NCBI GenBank assembly: GCA_029213005.1
Contig: JARGPI010000016.1
Span: 1-64,000, forward strand
Source: Verrucomicrobiales bacterium
GTDB lineage: Bacteria > Verrucomicrobiota > Verrucomicrobiia > Verrucomicrobiales > DEV007
DNA: 64,000 nt
Reading direction: 5' to 3'
Every line of letters starts with the position of its first letter. Within the stretch, counting starts at the first letter, position 1. A model generated the notes under the pieces. It searched no databases. It was not told the DNA's origin and worked only from the letters and a program-made list of their open reading frames with translations. The position numbers and the translations under genes were made by a program. Positions 1-8,361 of this stretch are shown in pieces.

Positions 1-52
1 AGAGCAAGAGCAAGAGCAAGAGCAAGAGCAAGAGCAAGAGCAAGAGCAAGAG
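1..52. repeat. AGAGCA hexanucleotide tandem repeat
   Basis: The first 52 bases are about 8.7 perfect copies of the hexamer AGAGCA, and the array continues past the left edge of the window. It lies just upstream of the sulfatase gene. Because the unit is a multiple of three, changes in copy number would not shift a reading frame, but they could alter spacing in the 5' region of the gene. Confidence 0.95.
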
Positions 53-114
53 TGGGGGGAGTCATCCCGTCTTTACGGTTTACACGAATCCCTCCCTTGG
101 CTTTACTCTGTCCC

Positions 115-2481
115 ATGTCCGGCAAACTGATCGCACTCGGCCTCCTTCTGACACTCTCGCAAATTACGAACGGTGAGTCCAAACCTAACATCCTGATCAT
201 TCTGGCGGATGACCTTGGGTACTCCGATCTCGGGTGCTACGGTAGCGAAATTGCGACACCGAACCTCGATTCGATCGCTGAGAATGGGCTGCGCTACACC
301 CGGTTTTACAATACTGCCCGCTGTTGGCCGACCCGGGGTTCTTTGCTTACCGGATTCTACGCCCAACAAATCCAGCGCGATGCGATACCCGGAGTCGTCT
401 CCACCAATCAGGGGACCCGCCCGGACTGGGCGCCGCTTTTGCCCGATTATCTGAAGCCTCAAGGTTATCGCTCCTATCACACCGGGAAATGGCACATCGA
501 TGGAATGCCGATCGCAGAGGGATTTGATCGCTCGTATTATCTAAAGGATCAAAGCCGCTTTTTCTCTCCTCAACTACACTGGAAAGACGATGTTAAACTA
601 GCGAAAGTCGACAAAGATGATGGCTTTTACGGAACCGTTGCCCTTGCCGATCACGTTATCGAAGTCCTTACCGAGCATGCTGAGAACTATAAAGAACAGC
701 CCTTTTTTCACTGTCTCGCCTTTGCTGCTCCGCATTTTCCACTCCATGCACTTCCCGAAGATATTGCTATATATGAAGATACCTATCGCGAAGGCTGGGA
801 TGTGATTCGAAAAAAACGCTGGGAGAAAATCCAGGCTCTGGAATTACCCGTAGGAGATCAGCTGTCCGAAGTAGAGAAAGAGATCGGACCTCCCTATCAT
901 CTCCCTGACCATTTTGAGATCCTTGGAGCCGGCGAAGTGAACAAGCCGCTCCCCTGGGATGATTTGACCGAACAACAAAAAGCGTTCCAAAGTAAAAAAA
1001 TGGCAATCCACGCTGCAATGATTCATCGGATGGATCTCGAAATCGGCAGAGTCTTTGAACAAATCAAAAAGATGGGTGAATGGGAGGATACCTTAATCAT
1101 GTTTCTCTCCGACAACGGAGCCTCGGCTGAAATTATGGTTCGGGGTGACGGTCATGATCCTGCAGCCTCTCCCGGTTCGGCGGAAACCTACCTGTGCCTC
1201 GGGCCCGGATGGTCCACCGCTTGTAATACCCCGTTCCGACGGCATAAAACGTGGACTCACGAAGGAGGGACCTCGACTCCGTTAATCGTCTCATGGCCGA
1301 AAGGGATCTCCGCAAAAGGGGGGCTTCGGACCACTGCCGGTCATGTCATCGATGTCGTCCCCACCCTTTTGGAGCTGGCTGGAGCCGATGATATCTCCGG
1401 AGAAGGTCCCGCGTTTCCAGGGAAAAGCCTCGTCCCAACATTTGCCGCCGATAAACCGATCGAACGGGATCTTCTCTGGTGGTATCACGACGGCCACAAA
1501 GCGATTCTGAAAGACGGTTGGAAAGCGGTCGCGGCAAACGGCGGCGACTGGGATCTCTACGATCTCAATACCGATCGCGCAGAATCGGAGGACCGCTCCG
1601 GTGACTACCCCGAAAAAGTGATCGAACTAGTAAAACTTTGGGATGAGGAACTCGCGGAATTTAAGGCCCTTGCCATCGGTGAAATGAGTGATGCGGAACG
1701 CGCCGCCGCCGCAAAATCCGAGAAAAACCGGGGGAAAATGAACGCCGCCCAGCGAGCAGCTCTCCCGAAACCGAAACAGGTCTTGTTCAATGCGGAGGCG
1801 CTGGTTCTGGAAGGACGGCCGGCTTTTATCATGAAGCCGGAGACACCCGGTAAGCCCTGGGTTTTCTATGGTCCGACGCTCCCCGGAACCCCTGACAAAG
1901 CCGAAAGTTGGATGCATCAGCAATTTCTAGATGCCGGAATCGCGATTGCGGGAATCGATGTTGGCGAAGCATACGGGAGTCCCGAAGCGCTGCCGAAGTT
2001 CGATGCTCTCTACGCCGAAATGATAGAGCGCGGATTTTCAACGAAACCGGTCCTCCTCGGCCGCAGTCGCGGAGGGTTATGGGTGAGCAGTTGGGCGGTT
2101 GAAAATCCCGATAAAGTTTCAGCCCTTGCCGGAATCTACCCGGTGTATGACGTCACTACCTATCCGGGTGTCTCCCGTGCCGCCCCCGCCTATCAGTTAC
2201 CCCCGGAAGAACTACAGAAACGACTCGGAGAGTTTAACCCGATAGAGAAAGCCGCAGTGCTGGCACGAGCTGAAATCCCTGTCCACATCATCCATGGCGA
2301 GGAAGATAAAGTGGTTCCAATTAAAGAAAACTCCGCCCGCCTTCAATCGATATATCGGGATGAAAAAGTCGCTGACTTAATCACTCTTGAACGAGTCAAG
2401 GGGCAGGGGCACAGTTACTGGCCGGGATATTTTAACAGTCGTGCCCTTGTTGATTTTGTGATCAAACACGCCAAAAACTAA
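115..2481 (+). CDS. Secreted sulfatase fused to a C-terminal alpha/beta hydrolase domain
   Basis: A two-domain secreted enzyme of 788 residues. Residues 1-22 look like a signal peptide. The sulfatase domain follows, with metal-binding Asp32/Asp33, the type I sulfatase motif CWPTR (Cys70, the residue expected to become formylglycine) and a second metal site at SDNG (Asp333). From about residue 570 the protein resembles dienelactone hydrolase-like alpha/beta hydrolases: nucleophile elbow GRSRG with Ser651, then Asp731 and His766 in triad order. The ATG at 115 is preferred over the GTG at 52 because 52 lies at the edge of the hexamer repeat and 115 begins a normal signal peptide. Sulfatases of this type remove sulfate from polysaccharides; the specific substrate cannot be read from the sequence. 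The end overlaps the convergent gene by 4 bp. Confidence 0.88.
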   Translation: MSGKLIALGLLLTLSQITNGESKPNILIILADDLGYSDLGCYGSEIATPNLDSIAENGLRYTRFYNTARCWPTRGSLLTGFYAQQIQRDAIPGVVSTNQGTRPDWAPLLPDYLKPQGYRSYHTGKWHIDGMPIAEGFDRSYYLKDQSRFFSPQLHWKDDVKLAKVDKDDGFYGTVALADHVIEVLTEHAENYKEQPFFHCLAFAAPHFPLHALPEDIAIYEDTYREGWDVIRKKRWEKIQALELPVGDQLSEVEKEIGPPYHLPDHFEILGAGEVNKPLPWDDLTEQQKAFQSKKMAIHAAMIHRMDLEIGRVFEQIKKMGEWEDTLIMFLSDNGASAEIMVRGDGHDPAASPGSAETYLCLGPGWSTACNTPFRRHKTWTHEGGTSTPLIVSWPKGISAKGGLRTTAGHVIDVVPTLLELAGADDISGEGPAFPGKSLVPTFAADKPIERDLLWWYHDGHKAILKDGWKAVAANGGDWDLYDLNTDRAESEDRSGDYPEKVIELVKLWDEELAEFKALAIGEMSDAERAAAAKSEKNRGKMNAAQRAALPKPKQVLFNAEALVLEGRPAFIMKPETPGKPWVFYGPTLPGTPDKAESWMHQQFLDAGIAIAGIDVGEAYGSPEALPKFDALYAEMIERGFSTKPVLLGRSRGGLWVSSWAVENPDKVSALAGIYPVYDVTTYPGVSRAAPAYQLPPEELQKRLGEFNPIEKAAVLARAEIPVHIIHGEEDKVVPIKENSARLQSIYRDEKVADLITLERVKGQGHSYWPGYFNSRALVDFVIKHAKN

Positions 2482-3614
2482 GCGAGACGAACCGTTTTCC
2501 ACGGTTCTTCGTCCAGCTGGTGGTAAATATCCGCTTCCACCTTTTCCTGAGTGACTTTGATCACCGCATGACCCCAGAACGCGCCGTAATCAAAGCGACG
2601 GATGAAAGGCTTTTCGCGAGACAAAATCGCTCGCCGCTCTTTAACGGTGTCGGGTGAATGGTCGGGCTCGAGATCGACGAGATCGGGGCCAAATTGTTCC
2701 ACGCCTGAGATGAGATCCCGGGCTTTGCCGCCAATCCGGTTCGCTACACTGCTGACTGATAGTTGAGTGAAGCTTCCTTCATTCGTCTCGCGTTCGACTA
2801 AAGCGTATTTGTGAAGATGGCCACAAAGCACGATTGCCTGATGTTTGCCGAGAATCTCATAGAGGCGTTCCCGCTTATCGCGATGATGCTCTTTTCCATA
2901 AAGGCACCAGCTCGACCGGGCGTTGTAGGGAACCACCGGCGGATGAACGATAAAGAAAACCCGGCCCGTGGAATCCGCGGGGCGTTCCTCCATCAGGCTA
3001 ATAAACCAATCGAAACTCGCAGGATCGTAGGCGTCAAAGTAGACGAAAAGATCTTCTCCTTTTTTGTATAGGAAATGCGCGTCATGAAACGCCATATCAT
3101 CAAATCCGTCAGCGACCCAGGGAACCACCAACTCGTTGTAGGCTTCGACTGCTCCCGGGCCGGTGATATCGTGATTGCCTTTCGTGACGCGAACCGGAAC
3201 GCCAAGTTTCAGTGACTCGAAATAATCGATCGCCGCTTCGCAATGGGTGCGCGCCAGCTTCCCATTTCCGCACAGGCCTTGAACGAGATCGCCAATCTGA
3301 ACCACCGAAGAACATCCCTGAGTCGAGATCGTTTTCTTTACCCTTCCCATCAGTCCCGGAAGATTTGATTCGGTGATGTGAGAGTAATTTTCGATCTGCT
3401 TCACAGAACCGGGATGCTCACGTTTCACCCAGTCAAAATCGTGGTGATCGAGATGATCAAAGTGAAGGTCGCCAAGTAAAGAAAAACGCCATTCAATGGT
3501 CGAAGCCGATTGCCCCGAAACTATCCGGCAGTTACCGGGGCCGATCAAAGAGGCTAATCCGGCCACAGTCGTTGAATTCTTCAAAAAGCGGCGGCGATTC
3601 AACAACGGGTTCAT
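2478..3614 (-). CDS. Secreted calcineurin-like metallophosphoesterase
   Basis: A 378-residue protein of the calcineurin-like phosphoesterase superfamily. All two-metal-site blocks are visible: GDLH (Asp49, His51), GDL (Asp109), GNHD (146-149), His224 and GHLH (265-268). The N-terminus has NRRRFLK followed by a hydrophobic stretch, which looks like a Tat-type export signal. The start was placed at the methionine directly before this signal; the longer frame would add 21 residues of no clear character. The gene converges on the sulfatase with a 4-bp overlap. The substrate is unknown; this family includes nucleotidases, phosphodiesterases and phosphatases. Confidence 0.82.
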   Translation of the reverse strand: MNPLLNRRRFLKNSTTVAGLASLIGPGNCRIVSGQSASTIEWRFSLLGDLHFDHLDHHDFDWVKREHPGSVKQIENYSHITESNLPGLMGRVKKTISTQGCSSVVQIGDLVQGLCGNGKLARTHCEAAIDYFESLKLGVPVRVTKGNHDITGPGAVEAYNELVVPWVADGFDDMAFHDAHFLYKKGEDLFVYFDAYDPASFDWFISLMEERPADSTGRVFFIVHPPVVPYNARSSWCLYGKEHHRDKRERLYEILGKHQAIVLCGHLHKYALVERETNEGSFTQLSVSSVANRIGGKARDLISGVEQFGPDLVDLEPDHSPDTVKERRAILSREKPFIRRFDYGAFWGHAVIKVTQEKVEADIYHQLDEEPWKTVRLA

Positions 3615-3724
3615 TGCCTTCAGAATACCGCTAATGCTTTCCGGTTGCCATGACGGGATGGCGTTGTGGCTTAGCATTAAACCAAGTCACATTTTGAACT
3701 ATCGAACGGTGTTTCACATAGTCT

Positions 3725-4402
3725 CTATCCCTCGTCACTCTCCTCCGGTTTTGCTGCCTGCTTTTTCTTCGCGGGCTTTTCGCGTCGGTTGAATTGATTC
3801 ATCGCGGCGTGGAGGTCGTTTTCTATAGCAAAGCGGACACTTTTGGTGCCGAGATCGAGAGCTTCTTTGATAACAGGTTTTTCTTCGTCGCTGAATTTGC
3901 CAAGGACGTGCCCTACCATTTCACCTCTTCCTCCGCTGGCACCGATGCCAATCTTCAGTCTTGGGAATTCGTCGGTGCCGAGGCACTGAATGATGGATTT
4001 GATACCGTTGTGGCCGCCGGCGGATCCTTTGGGCTTGAATTTTATTTTTCCGAGGACGGTATCGACATCATCGTAGACGATGAGGATGCCGTCTTTCGGG
4101 ATTTTGTAGAAACCGGCGAGTCGGGCCACGGATTGACCACTCAAATTCATATAGGTCTGCGGTTTGACTAACACGATATCCGAACCTCTCCGGGCGACAT
4201 AGGCTTTTGATTTGCGATCTTTTTCCCAGTCGAGGCGAAGATCGTCGGCGAGCTGGTCAAGAAGATCGAAACCGACATTATGCCGGGTGCCTTCATATTC
4301 GCTGCCGGGATTGCCCAGCCCGACGATGAGTCGGATTCCTTCTTTCCGGGATGGATCGGATTCCTTGCTTTGGTTGCCCATTAGTTTCTGCAAAAATTTC
4401 AT
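3725..4402 (-). CDS. pth: Peptidyl-tRNA hydrolase
   Basis: Releases peptides from prematurely dropped peptidyl-tRNA so that the tRNA can be reused. The bacterial Pth signature GLGNPG begins at residue 28, with Asn31 and catalytic His41 in the spacing of E. coli Asn10/His20. Asp112 in VYDDVD, Asn86 in TYMNLSG and Asn132 in GGHNGIKS are also present. At 225 residues it is about 30 longer than E. coli Pth, through a charged N-terminal extension of about 21 residues and a lysine-rich, acidic-ended C-terminal tail. A GAGGT Shine-Dalgarno sequence lies 9 bases before this ATG and supports the start. It is divergent from the CheY-like gene. Confidence 0.95.
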   Translation of the reverse strand: MKFLQKLMGNQSKESDPSRKEGIRLIVGLGNPGSEYEGTRHNVGFDLLDQLADDLRLDWEKDRKSKAYVARRGSDIVLVKPQTYMNLSGQSVARLAGFYKIPKDGILIVYDDVDTVLGKIKFKPKGSAGGHNGIKSIIQCLGTDEFPRLKIGIGASGGRGEMVGHVLGKFSDEEKPVIKEALDLGTKSVRFAIENDLHAAMNQFNRREKPAKKKQAAKPEESDEG

Positions 4403-4509
4403 AGTCGGTTACCTCGTCCAAAAAACATCAAAAAAATCGGGACTCAAACTGTATTCAAAATCACTGAAAAGGATTGACCCGATCTCACCCCGTAGGTTAG
4501 CTTGGGAAT

Positions 4510-4890
4510 ATGGCTGTTAAAGTGTTAGCAATCGATGATGAAGTGGGTTTCACCAAGCTCGTAAAGATGAACCTCGAAAGAGAGGGGAATTTTGTAGTAA
4601 GGGTGGAAAACGATTCAAATTCTGCTCTTTCCACAGCTCTGGAGTTCCAACCCGATGTGATCTTACTTGATATCGTCATGCCGGGAATGGACGGGGGGGA
4701 TGTTGCGACTCTTTTTAAAGGGCATGCAACATTGAAGGATGTGCCGATTATCATGATGACGGCACTGATGTCGCCTCAGGAATCGGGGGAAGCCGGATTT
4801 AAGGATTCTCCCAGTGGAATGGTACTACCTAAGCCTGTGAACCTGGAGACATTGAAGAAGTGTCTCTTGAGTGCGGTGCAGAGTGTTTAG
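4510..4890 (+). CDS. Single-domain CheY-like response regulator
   Basis: A stand-alone receiver domain of 126 residues with no output domain. The acidic pocket Asp9/Asp10, phospho-acceptor Asp54 (in LLDIVMPGMDG), Thr84 and Lys108 (LPKP) are all present, so phosphorylation and the usual switch should be possible. No histidine kinase lies nearby, so it is an orphan receiver, and its partner and output are unknown. A loop of about ten residues after Thr84 (SPQESGEAG) is slightly longer than usual. Confidence 0.9.
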   Translation: MAVKVLAIDDEVGFTKLVKMNLEREGNFVVRVENDSNSALSTALEFQPDVILLDIVMPGMDGGDVATLFKGHATLKDVPIIMMTALMSPQESGEAGFKDSPSGMVLPKPVNLETLKKCLLSAVQSV

Positions 4891-4900
4891 GAAGCGGGAT

Positions 4901-6052
4901 TTAGAATTCGTAGAAAGGACGGCTGAGACGTAGAGCCTTCTCAGACGGGAGCAAGCTTCGATCCATTTCGTTGGCCACGTAGGCAAAGCCCAGTTGCGTT
5001 CCGGGGTCGCCAAAGGCAAATGACCCGCCTTCGCCCGGATAACCGAATGCGCCGGGTGACGAGCTGAAGAGATGAATTTTTCCGCTATGGTAATCGACCG
5101 GATCTTTCATGAATCCGACGGAAAAAGCGGTCGTCGTTTTCAGAACCTGATCAAACCCTTCGACGACCAGTTCTCCCGCCCAATCACAAACGGCATGGGG
5201 GAAAACCTGGAACCCAGCCCGGTCTCCGCCGGAAGCCATCAACGAGTAAAATCTGGCCAGAGATGCTGCGGATGCGATTCCGCTCACCCGGGGCAGGGGA
5301 AACTCGGGGCGCGGCGCGCTTTCTGAGATTCCGCAGTTCGAAAACTGGTAAGCCCGGTAGGTCAGCGAATCTTTGCGCTCAAAACTTTCCAGCGCGGCAA
5401 ATGAGCCAGGGTCAATCGGACCGTGAACATGGAGGGCGTTTGCGACTGAGCCTTTGGCGGGCCGGGTTTCGCCAATCCAGATATTTAAGCCGAGGATATC
5501 GGCGATCTGGCTCCGCCAAAAGTCCGGTAGGGGGACCAATTCAAGGCGCCGGACTATCTCGTCGGCGATGATGGAAAAGGTGCCGACATGATAGCCGTGT
5601 GCGGTCCCGGGTTCCCAAACCGGTGACTGTTGATTGAGGGCGGCAACCGCGTCGTCGTGTCCGCTTCCCTGGAAGTTCTCAATAAACGGGAGACCGGCTT
5701 GATGAGAGAGTAAAATGCGAAGCGGAAACTGCGCCAGTTTCCCGTTACCCAGTTCCGGCCAGATGTCACCAATCAAGGTATCGGGGCTCAAACCTGCATT
5801 GTAAAGAGCGGTGAGGACGGTTGCCGCGACCGGGCCGTTGATGGCGGAATTGACCGTCACCATGGTGTTTTTCTTCCAGTGGCCGGCACGTTCTTCGTCG
5901 ATGAACCCGCCCTCTTTACTACAGATCTCCGTCGCGCCCATCCAAACCGAGAGCGCGGCCCCAATGTCGCCGTGCTGCATAAAATTCAGTAAAAACTCCT
6001 GGGAGGCTTTGGAGACGGTTTCGTTCAGGTCGGGCATAGTCTGATTATGCAA
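4901..6052 (-). CDS. Beta-lactamase-fold (class C/EstB-like) protein with altered SxxK motif
   Basis: A 383-residue member of the serine beta-lactamase-like superfamily (class C, EstB-type esterases). The layout is familiar: a motif region near residues 65-80, LLSHQAGL at about 115-121, the tyrosine block GYHVGTFS with Tyr154 followed by IADEIVRR, and the C-terminal GEGGSFAFGDPGTQ region. In the catalytic motif the serine is Ser69, but the general-base lysine expected three residues later is Asn72 (SAIN). The protein may therefore be a pseudoenzyme or use different chemistry. No signal peptide is seen, so a cytoplasmic location is likely. A GGGAGGG stretch about 10 bases upstream supports the start at 6052; the ATG at 6037 is an alternative. 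Confidence 0.82.
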   Translation of the reverse strand: MHNQTMPDLNETVSKASQEFLLNFMQHGDIGAALSVWMGATEICSKEGGFIDEERAGHWKKNTMVTVNSAINGPVAATVLTALYNAGLSPDTLIGDIWPELGNGKLAQFPLRILLSHQAGLPFIENFQGSGHDDAVAALNQQSPVWEPGTAHGYHVGTFSIIADEIVRRLELVPLPDFWRSQIADILGLNIWIGETRPAKGSVANALHVHGPIDPGSFAALESFERKDSLTYRAYQFSNCGISESAPRPEFPLPRVSGIASAASLARFYSLMASGGDRAGFQVFPHAVCDWAGELVVEGFDQVLKTTTAFSVGFMKDPVDYHSGKIHLFSSSPGAFGYPGEGGSFAFGDPGTQLGFAYVANEMDRSLLPSEKALRLSRPFYEF

Positions 6053-6126
6053 CGAATGCCCTCCCCGTTAAAGCCCTTTTAGGACTCCTGAGGCTCTTTT
6101 GAGTGGCGGATATATATCCGGGAGTC

Positions 6127-7074
6127 TCAGGGAACGACCACTTTCAAGCTCGCTGATTTCACCTGAGCGATCATCGGGGTGTGCGCCACGACGTCTCCAT
6201 CGGCTTGGATGTCCTGAATTGGATCGGTGTGAACTTCAATCTTCTCACCCTGCCAGTGATTGAGCATGTGGGAAGCGTCGAGAAGAGGTTCGCCATCGAC
6301 TTTGAGTTTATCGAGACCCATCATTTTCACCCCGAGTTGGGCGATGCCCTCAATGTTTGCCTTTTTAAGGAAAAACACATCGAGTTTTCCGTCATCAATA
6401 TCGACGGAGGGAGCCAGGGTCAGTCTGCCAAGTCCGACGGTGCCGGCGTTGGCAATTACGCAGGCGACTCCAGCGCCGGTTGAAACGATTTTGCCATCGA
6501 CGATGATTTTGTACTCAGAAGAGGCGCCTTCCTGGAGCGCTTTGATACCGGCAAAAACGTAGGCCCACTTCCCGAACTGATCTTTCAATTCCCGGGTCGC
6601 GTCCTGCACCACGCCGGTTTCCAGACCGCAACCGACTCGAAGGAGGAACGGCTTGTCGCCCAGCATCCCTACATCGATGGTCCGGACTGAAAATTCTTCA
6701 TCACAGATCAGATCGCAGGATTTCTCTAGAATCGTGGGCAGTCGCAATTCCGATGCGACAAGGTTTCCGGTGCCGCCGCCGAGGATCAGGAGCGGGGTGT
6801 CGGTTCCGATCAGTGCTGAAGCCACTTCCATCACTGTTCCGTCCCCGCCGTAAACCGCTACGACGTCGACGCCTTCTTCCACCGCTTTCTTTGCCAAATC
6901 ATGCCCGTCGCCATCGCCGTGGGTGATATCTATATCCCAGTGAATGCCTGCATCCCGAAAGGCCTGGTTTAAAATCGCGAGAAGCGGGATTTTCCGCGAG
7001 GGTGCAGGATTCACCACGACCCTAACCTCTTTGGGCTTGGTACGGGTGCTGAGGTGTTCGATCGCTGAAAACAT
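6127..7074 (-). CDS. Diacylglycerol kinase-family lipid kinase
   Basis: A 315-residue protein of the DAGK catalytic family (YegS/BmrU/DgkB type), which phosphorylates a lipid or sphingoid-like alcohol with ATP. Visible motifs are the early VVVNPAPSR block, the nucleotide-binding GGDGT at 76-80 and GGGTGN at 99-104, then a C-terminal beta-rich domain. The length fits the family when translation begins at 7074. A longer frame begins at 7158, but its ATG overlaps the ATG of the divergent HAD gene, leaving no room for separate initiation signals, and that HAD start has a clear Shine-Dalgarno site. The exact start remains uncertain. Confidence 0.86.
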   Translation of the reverse strand: MFSAIEHLSTRTKPKEVRVVVNPAPSRKIPLLAILNQAFRDAGIHWDIDITHGDGDGHDLAKKAVEEGVDVVAVYGGDGTVMEVASALIGTDTPLLILGGGTGNLVASELRLPTILEKSCDLICDEEFSVRTIDVGMLGDKPFLLRVGCGLETGVVQDATRELKDQFGKWAYVFAGIKALQEGASSEYKIIVDGKIVSTGAGVACVIANAGTVGLGRLTLAPSVDIDDGKLDVFFLKKANIEGIAQLGVKMMGLDKLKVDGEPLLDASHMLNHWQGEKIEVHTDPIQDIQADGDVVAHTPMIAQVKSASLKVVVP

Positions 7075-7156
7075 GGTGTCCAATTCTACACGGATGTGAT
7101 TTGAAATCACCAACAATCTCTCTTGCAAAGCGAATCCTTCCAGACGAGGGAGCTTC

Positions 7157-7828
7157 ATGATTTCCACAAACCAAATCGGTGTCGTGTTTGATCTCGACGG
7201 AGTACTTGTTGATTCTCATGAGCAGCACCACGAAGCCTTCAAACAGCTCGGCTCCGAGATCGGAAAAGAGTTAACGGATGCTCAGTTTGTTGAGTCGTTC
7301 GGAATGCGAAATGAGACTTGTATCCCGCATGTCTTTCACTGGGCGGATGCTGAAGATCACGAGTTGATCGCTGAATTGGGGGATCGGAAAGAGGTGTTTT
7401 ACCGCGAAATTCTTGCTCAGGAGCCGCTTGCGCCGCTCCCCGGTGTCCTGGAGTTCACCAAAATGCTCAGCGAGGCCGGTATTCCCGGTTCGGTGGGGTC
7501 TTCGACTTCGGTTCTGAATATTGATATGTGTCTGAAATCGACGGGATTAGATTCCTTTTTCGGGAAGAATTTTACGGGCGCTGAAGACGTATCGAGGGGG
7601 AAACCCGCTCCGGATGTCTTTCTCGAAGCCGCCCGAAAAATCGGCAAGTCGCCTGAAAACTGTATCGTTATTGAGGATGCTCACGTCGGCGTCGAGGCAG
7701 CACTCGCTGCGGGCATGAAAGTTATCGCGGTAACCACCACGCACGAGGCGGAGACCTTTGAGGGAAAACCGAACCGGATTGTGGAGACTCTTGCCGATGT
7801 GACTCTTGAGGATTTGCTGGCGTTATAA
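7157..7828 (+). CDS. HAD-superfamily phosphatase (beta-phosphoglucomutase-like)
   Basis: A 223-residue HAD hydrolase with the canonical DxD motif in FDLDGVLVDS (nucleophile Asp12, acid/base Asp14), a helical cap of about 65 residues, motif II serine in GSSTS, motif III lysine in RGKPAPD, and motif IV in VIEDAHVG. The cap size and spacing match the beta-phosphoglucomutase/phosphoglycolate phosphatase subgroup. Substrate cannot be assigned. GAGGGAG ends about 5 bases before the ATG and fixes the start. The gene is divergent from the lipid kinase. Confidence 0.88.
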   Translation: MISTNQIGVVFDLDGVLVDSHEQHHEAFKQLGSEIGKELTDAQFVESFGMRNETCIPHVFHWADAEDHELIAELGDRKEVFYREILAQEPLAPLPGVLEFTKMLSEAGIPGSVGSSTSVLNIDMCLKSTGLDSFFGKNFTGAEDVSRGKPAPDVFLEAARKIGKSPENCIVIEDAHVGVEAALAAGMKVIAVTTTHEAETFEGKPNRIVETLADVTLEDLLAL

Positions 7829-7878
7829 CTATCGACTCACCCACTTGCAGTCCTGCTTTGATTCGTTAGAATTCCGTT

Positions 7879-8289
7879 ATGGTTGAAGTCAGCGTTACTT
7901 ACTCAGGAGATCTCCACACAACAGCGGTTCACGGTCCTTCCGGGGCCAAACTGGAGACTGATGCGCCCGTCGATAACTGCGGGAAAGGGGAGGAATTTTC
8001 CCCGACTGATTTGGTCGGAACCGCGATGGGCACCTGTATGCTCACTATCATGGGGATCTATGCCAAAAATAACGGGATGGACATCACCGGAACGACGGCT
8101 GTGGTGCAAAAGGAAATGACCAAGGATCTGCCCCGGATGATCGCCAGTCTCAGCACTGTGATCGAAGTTCCATTGCCCTCAGATCACCCGAATTGCGATG
8201 GATTGATTCAAGCCGCGCTAGGTTGTCCGGTTCACCGCAGTCTTCATCCTGATGTAGAGAAACCTGTGAAGTTTCACTGGAAAGGGTAA
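7879..8289 (+). CDS. OsmC family peroxiredoxin-like protein
   Basis: A 136-residue OsmC/Ohr-family protein, typically a thiol-dependent organic hydroperoxide reductase. The two family cysteines are present: Cys53 in GTAMGTCM and Cys116 in ALGCPVHRS. The usual FSPTDL segment precedes the first cysteine. It is closer to the OsmC/YhfA-like subgroup than to Ohr. It follows the HAD gene by 50 bp on the same strand, so co-transcription is possible. No signal peptide. Confidence 0.88.
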   Translation: MVEVSVTYSGDLHTTAVHGPSGAKLETDAPVDNCGKGEEFSPTDLVGTAMGTCMLTIMGIYAKNNGMDITGTTAVVQKEMTKDLPRMIASLSTVIEVPLPSDHPNCDGLIQAALGCPVHRSLHPDVEKPVKFHWKG

Positions 8290-8361
8290 AAGCCGTAACA
8301 CACGAATCCGCCAGCTAAATGGATCGCATCACTTACCCCTCACAGGGTAATGATAGTGGAC

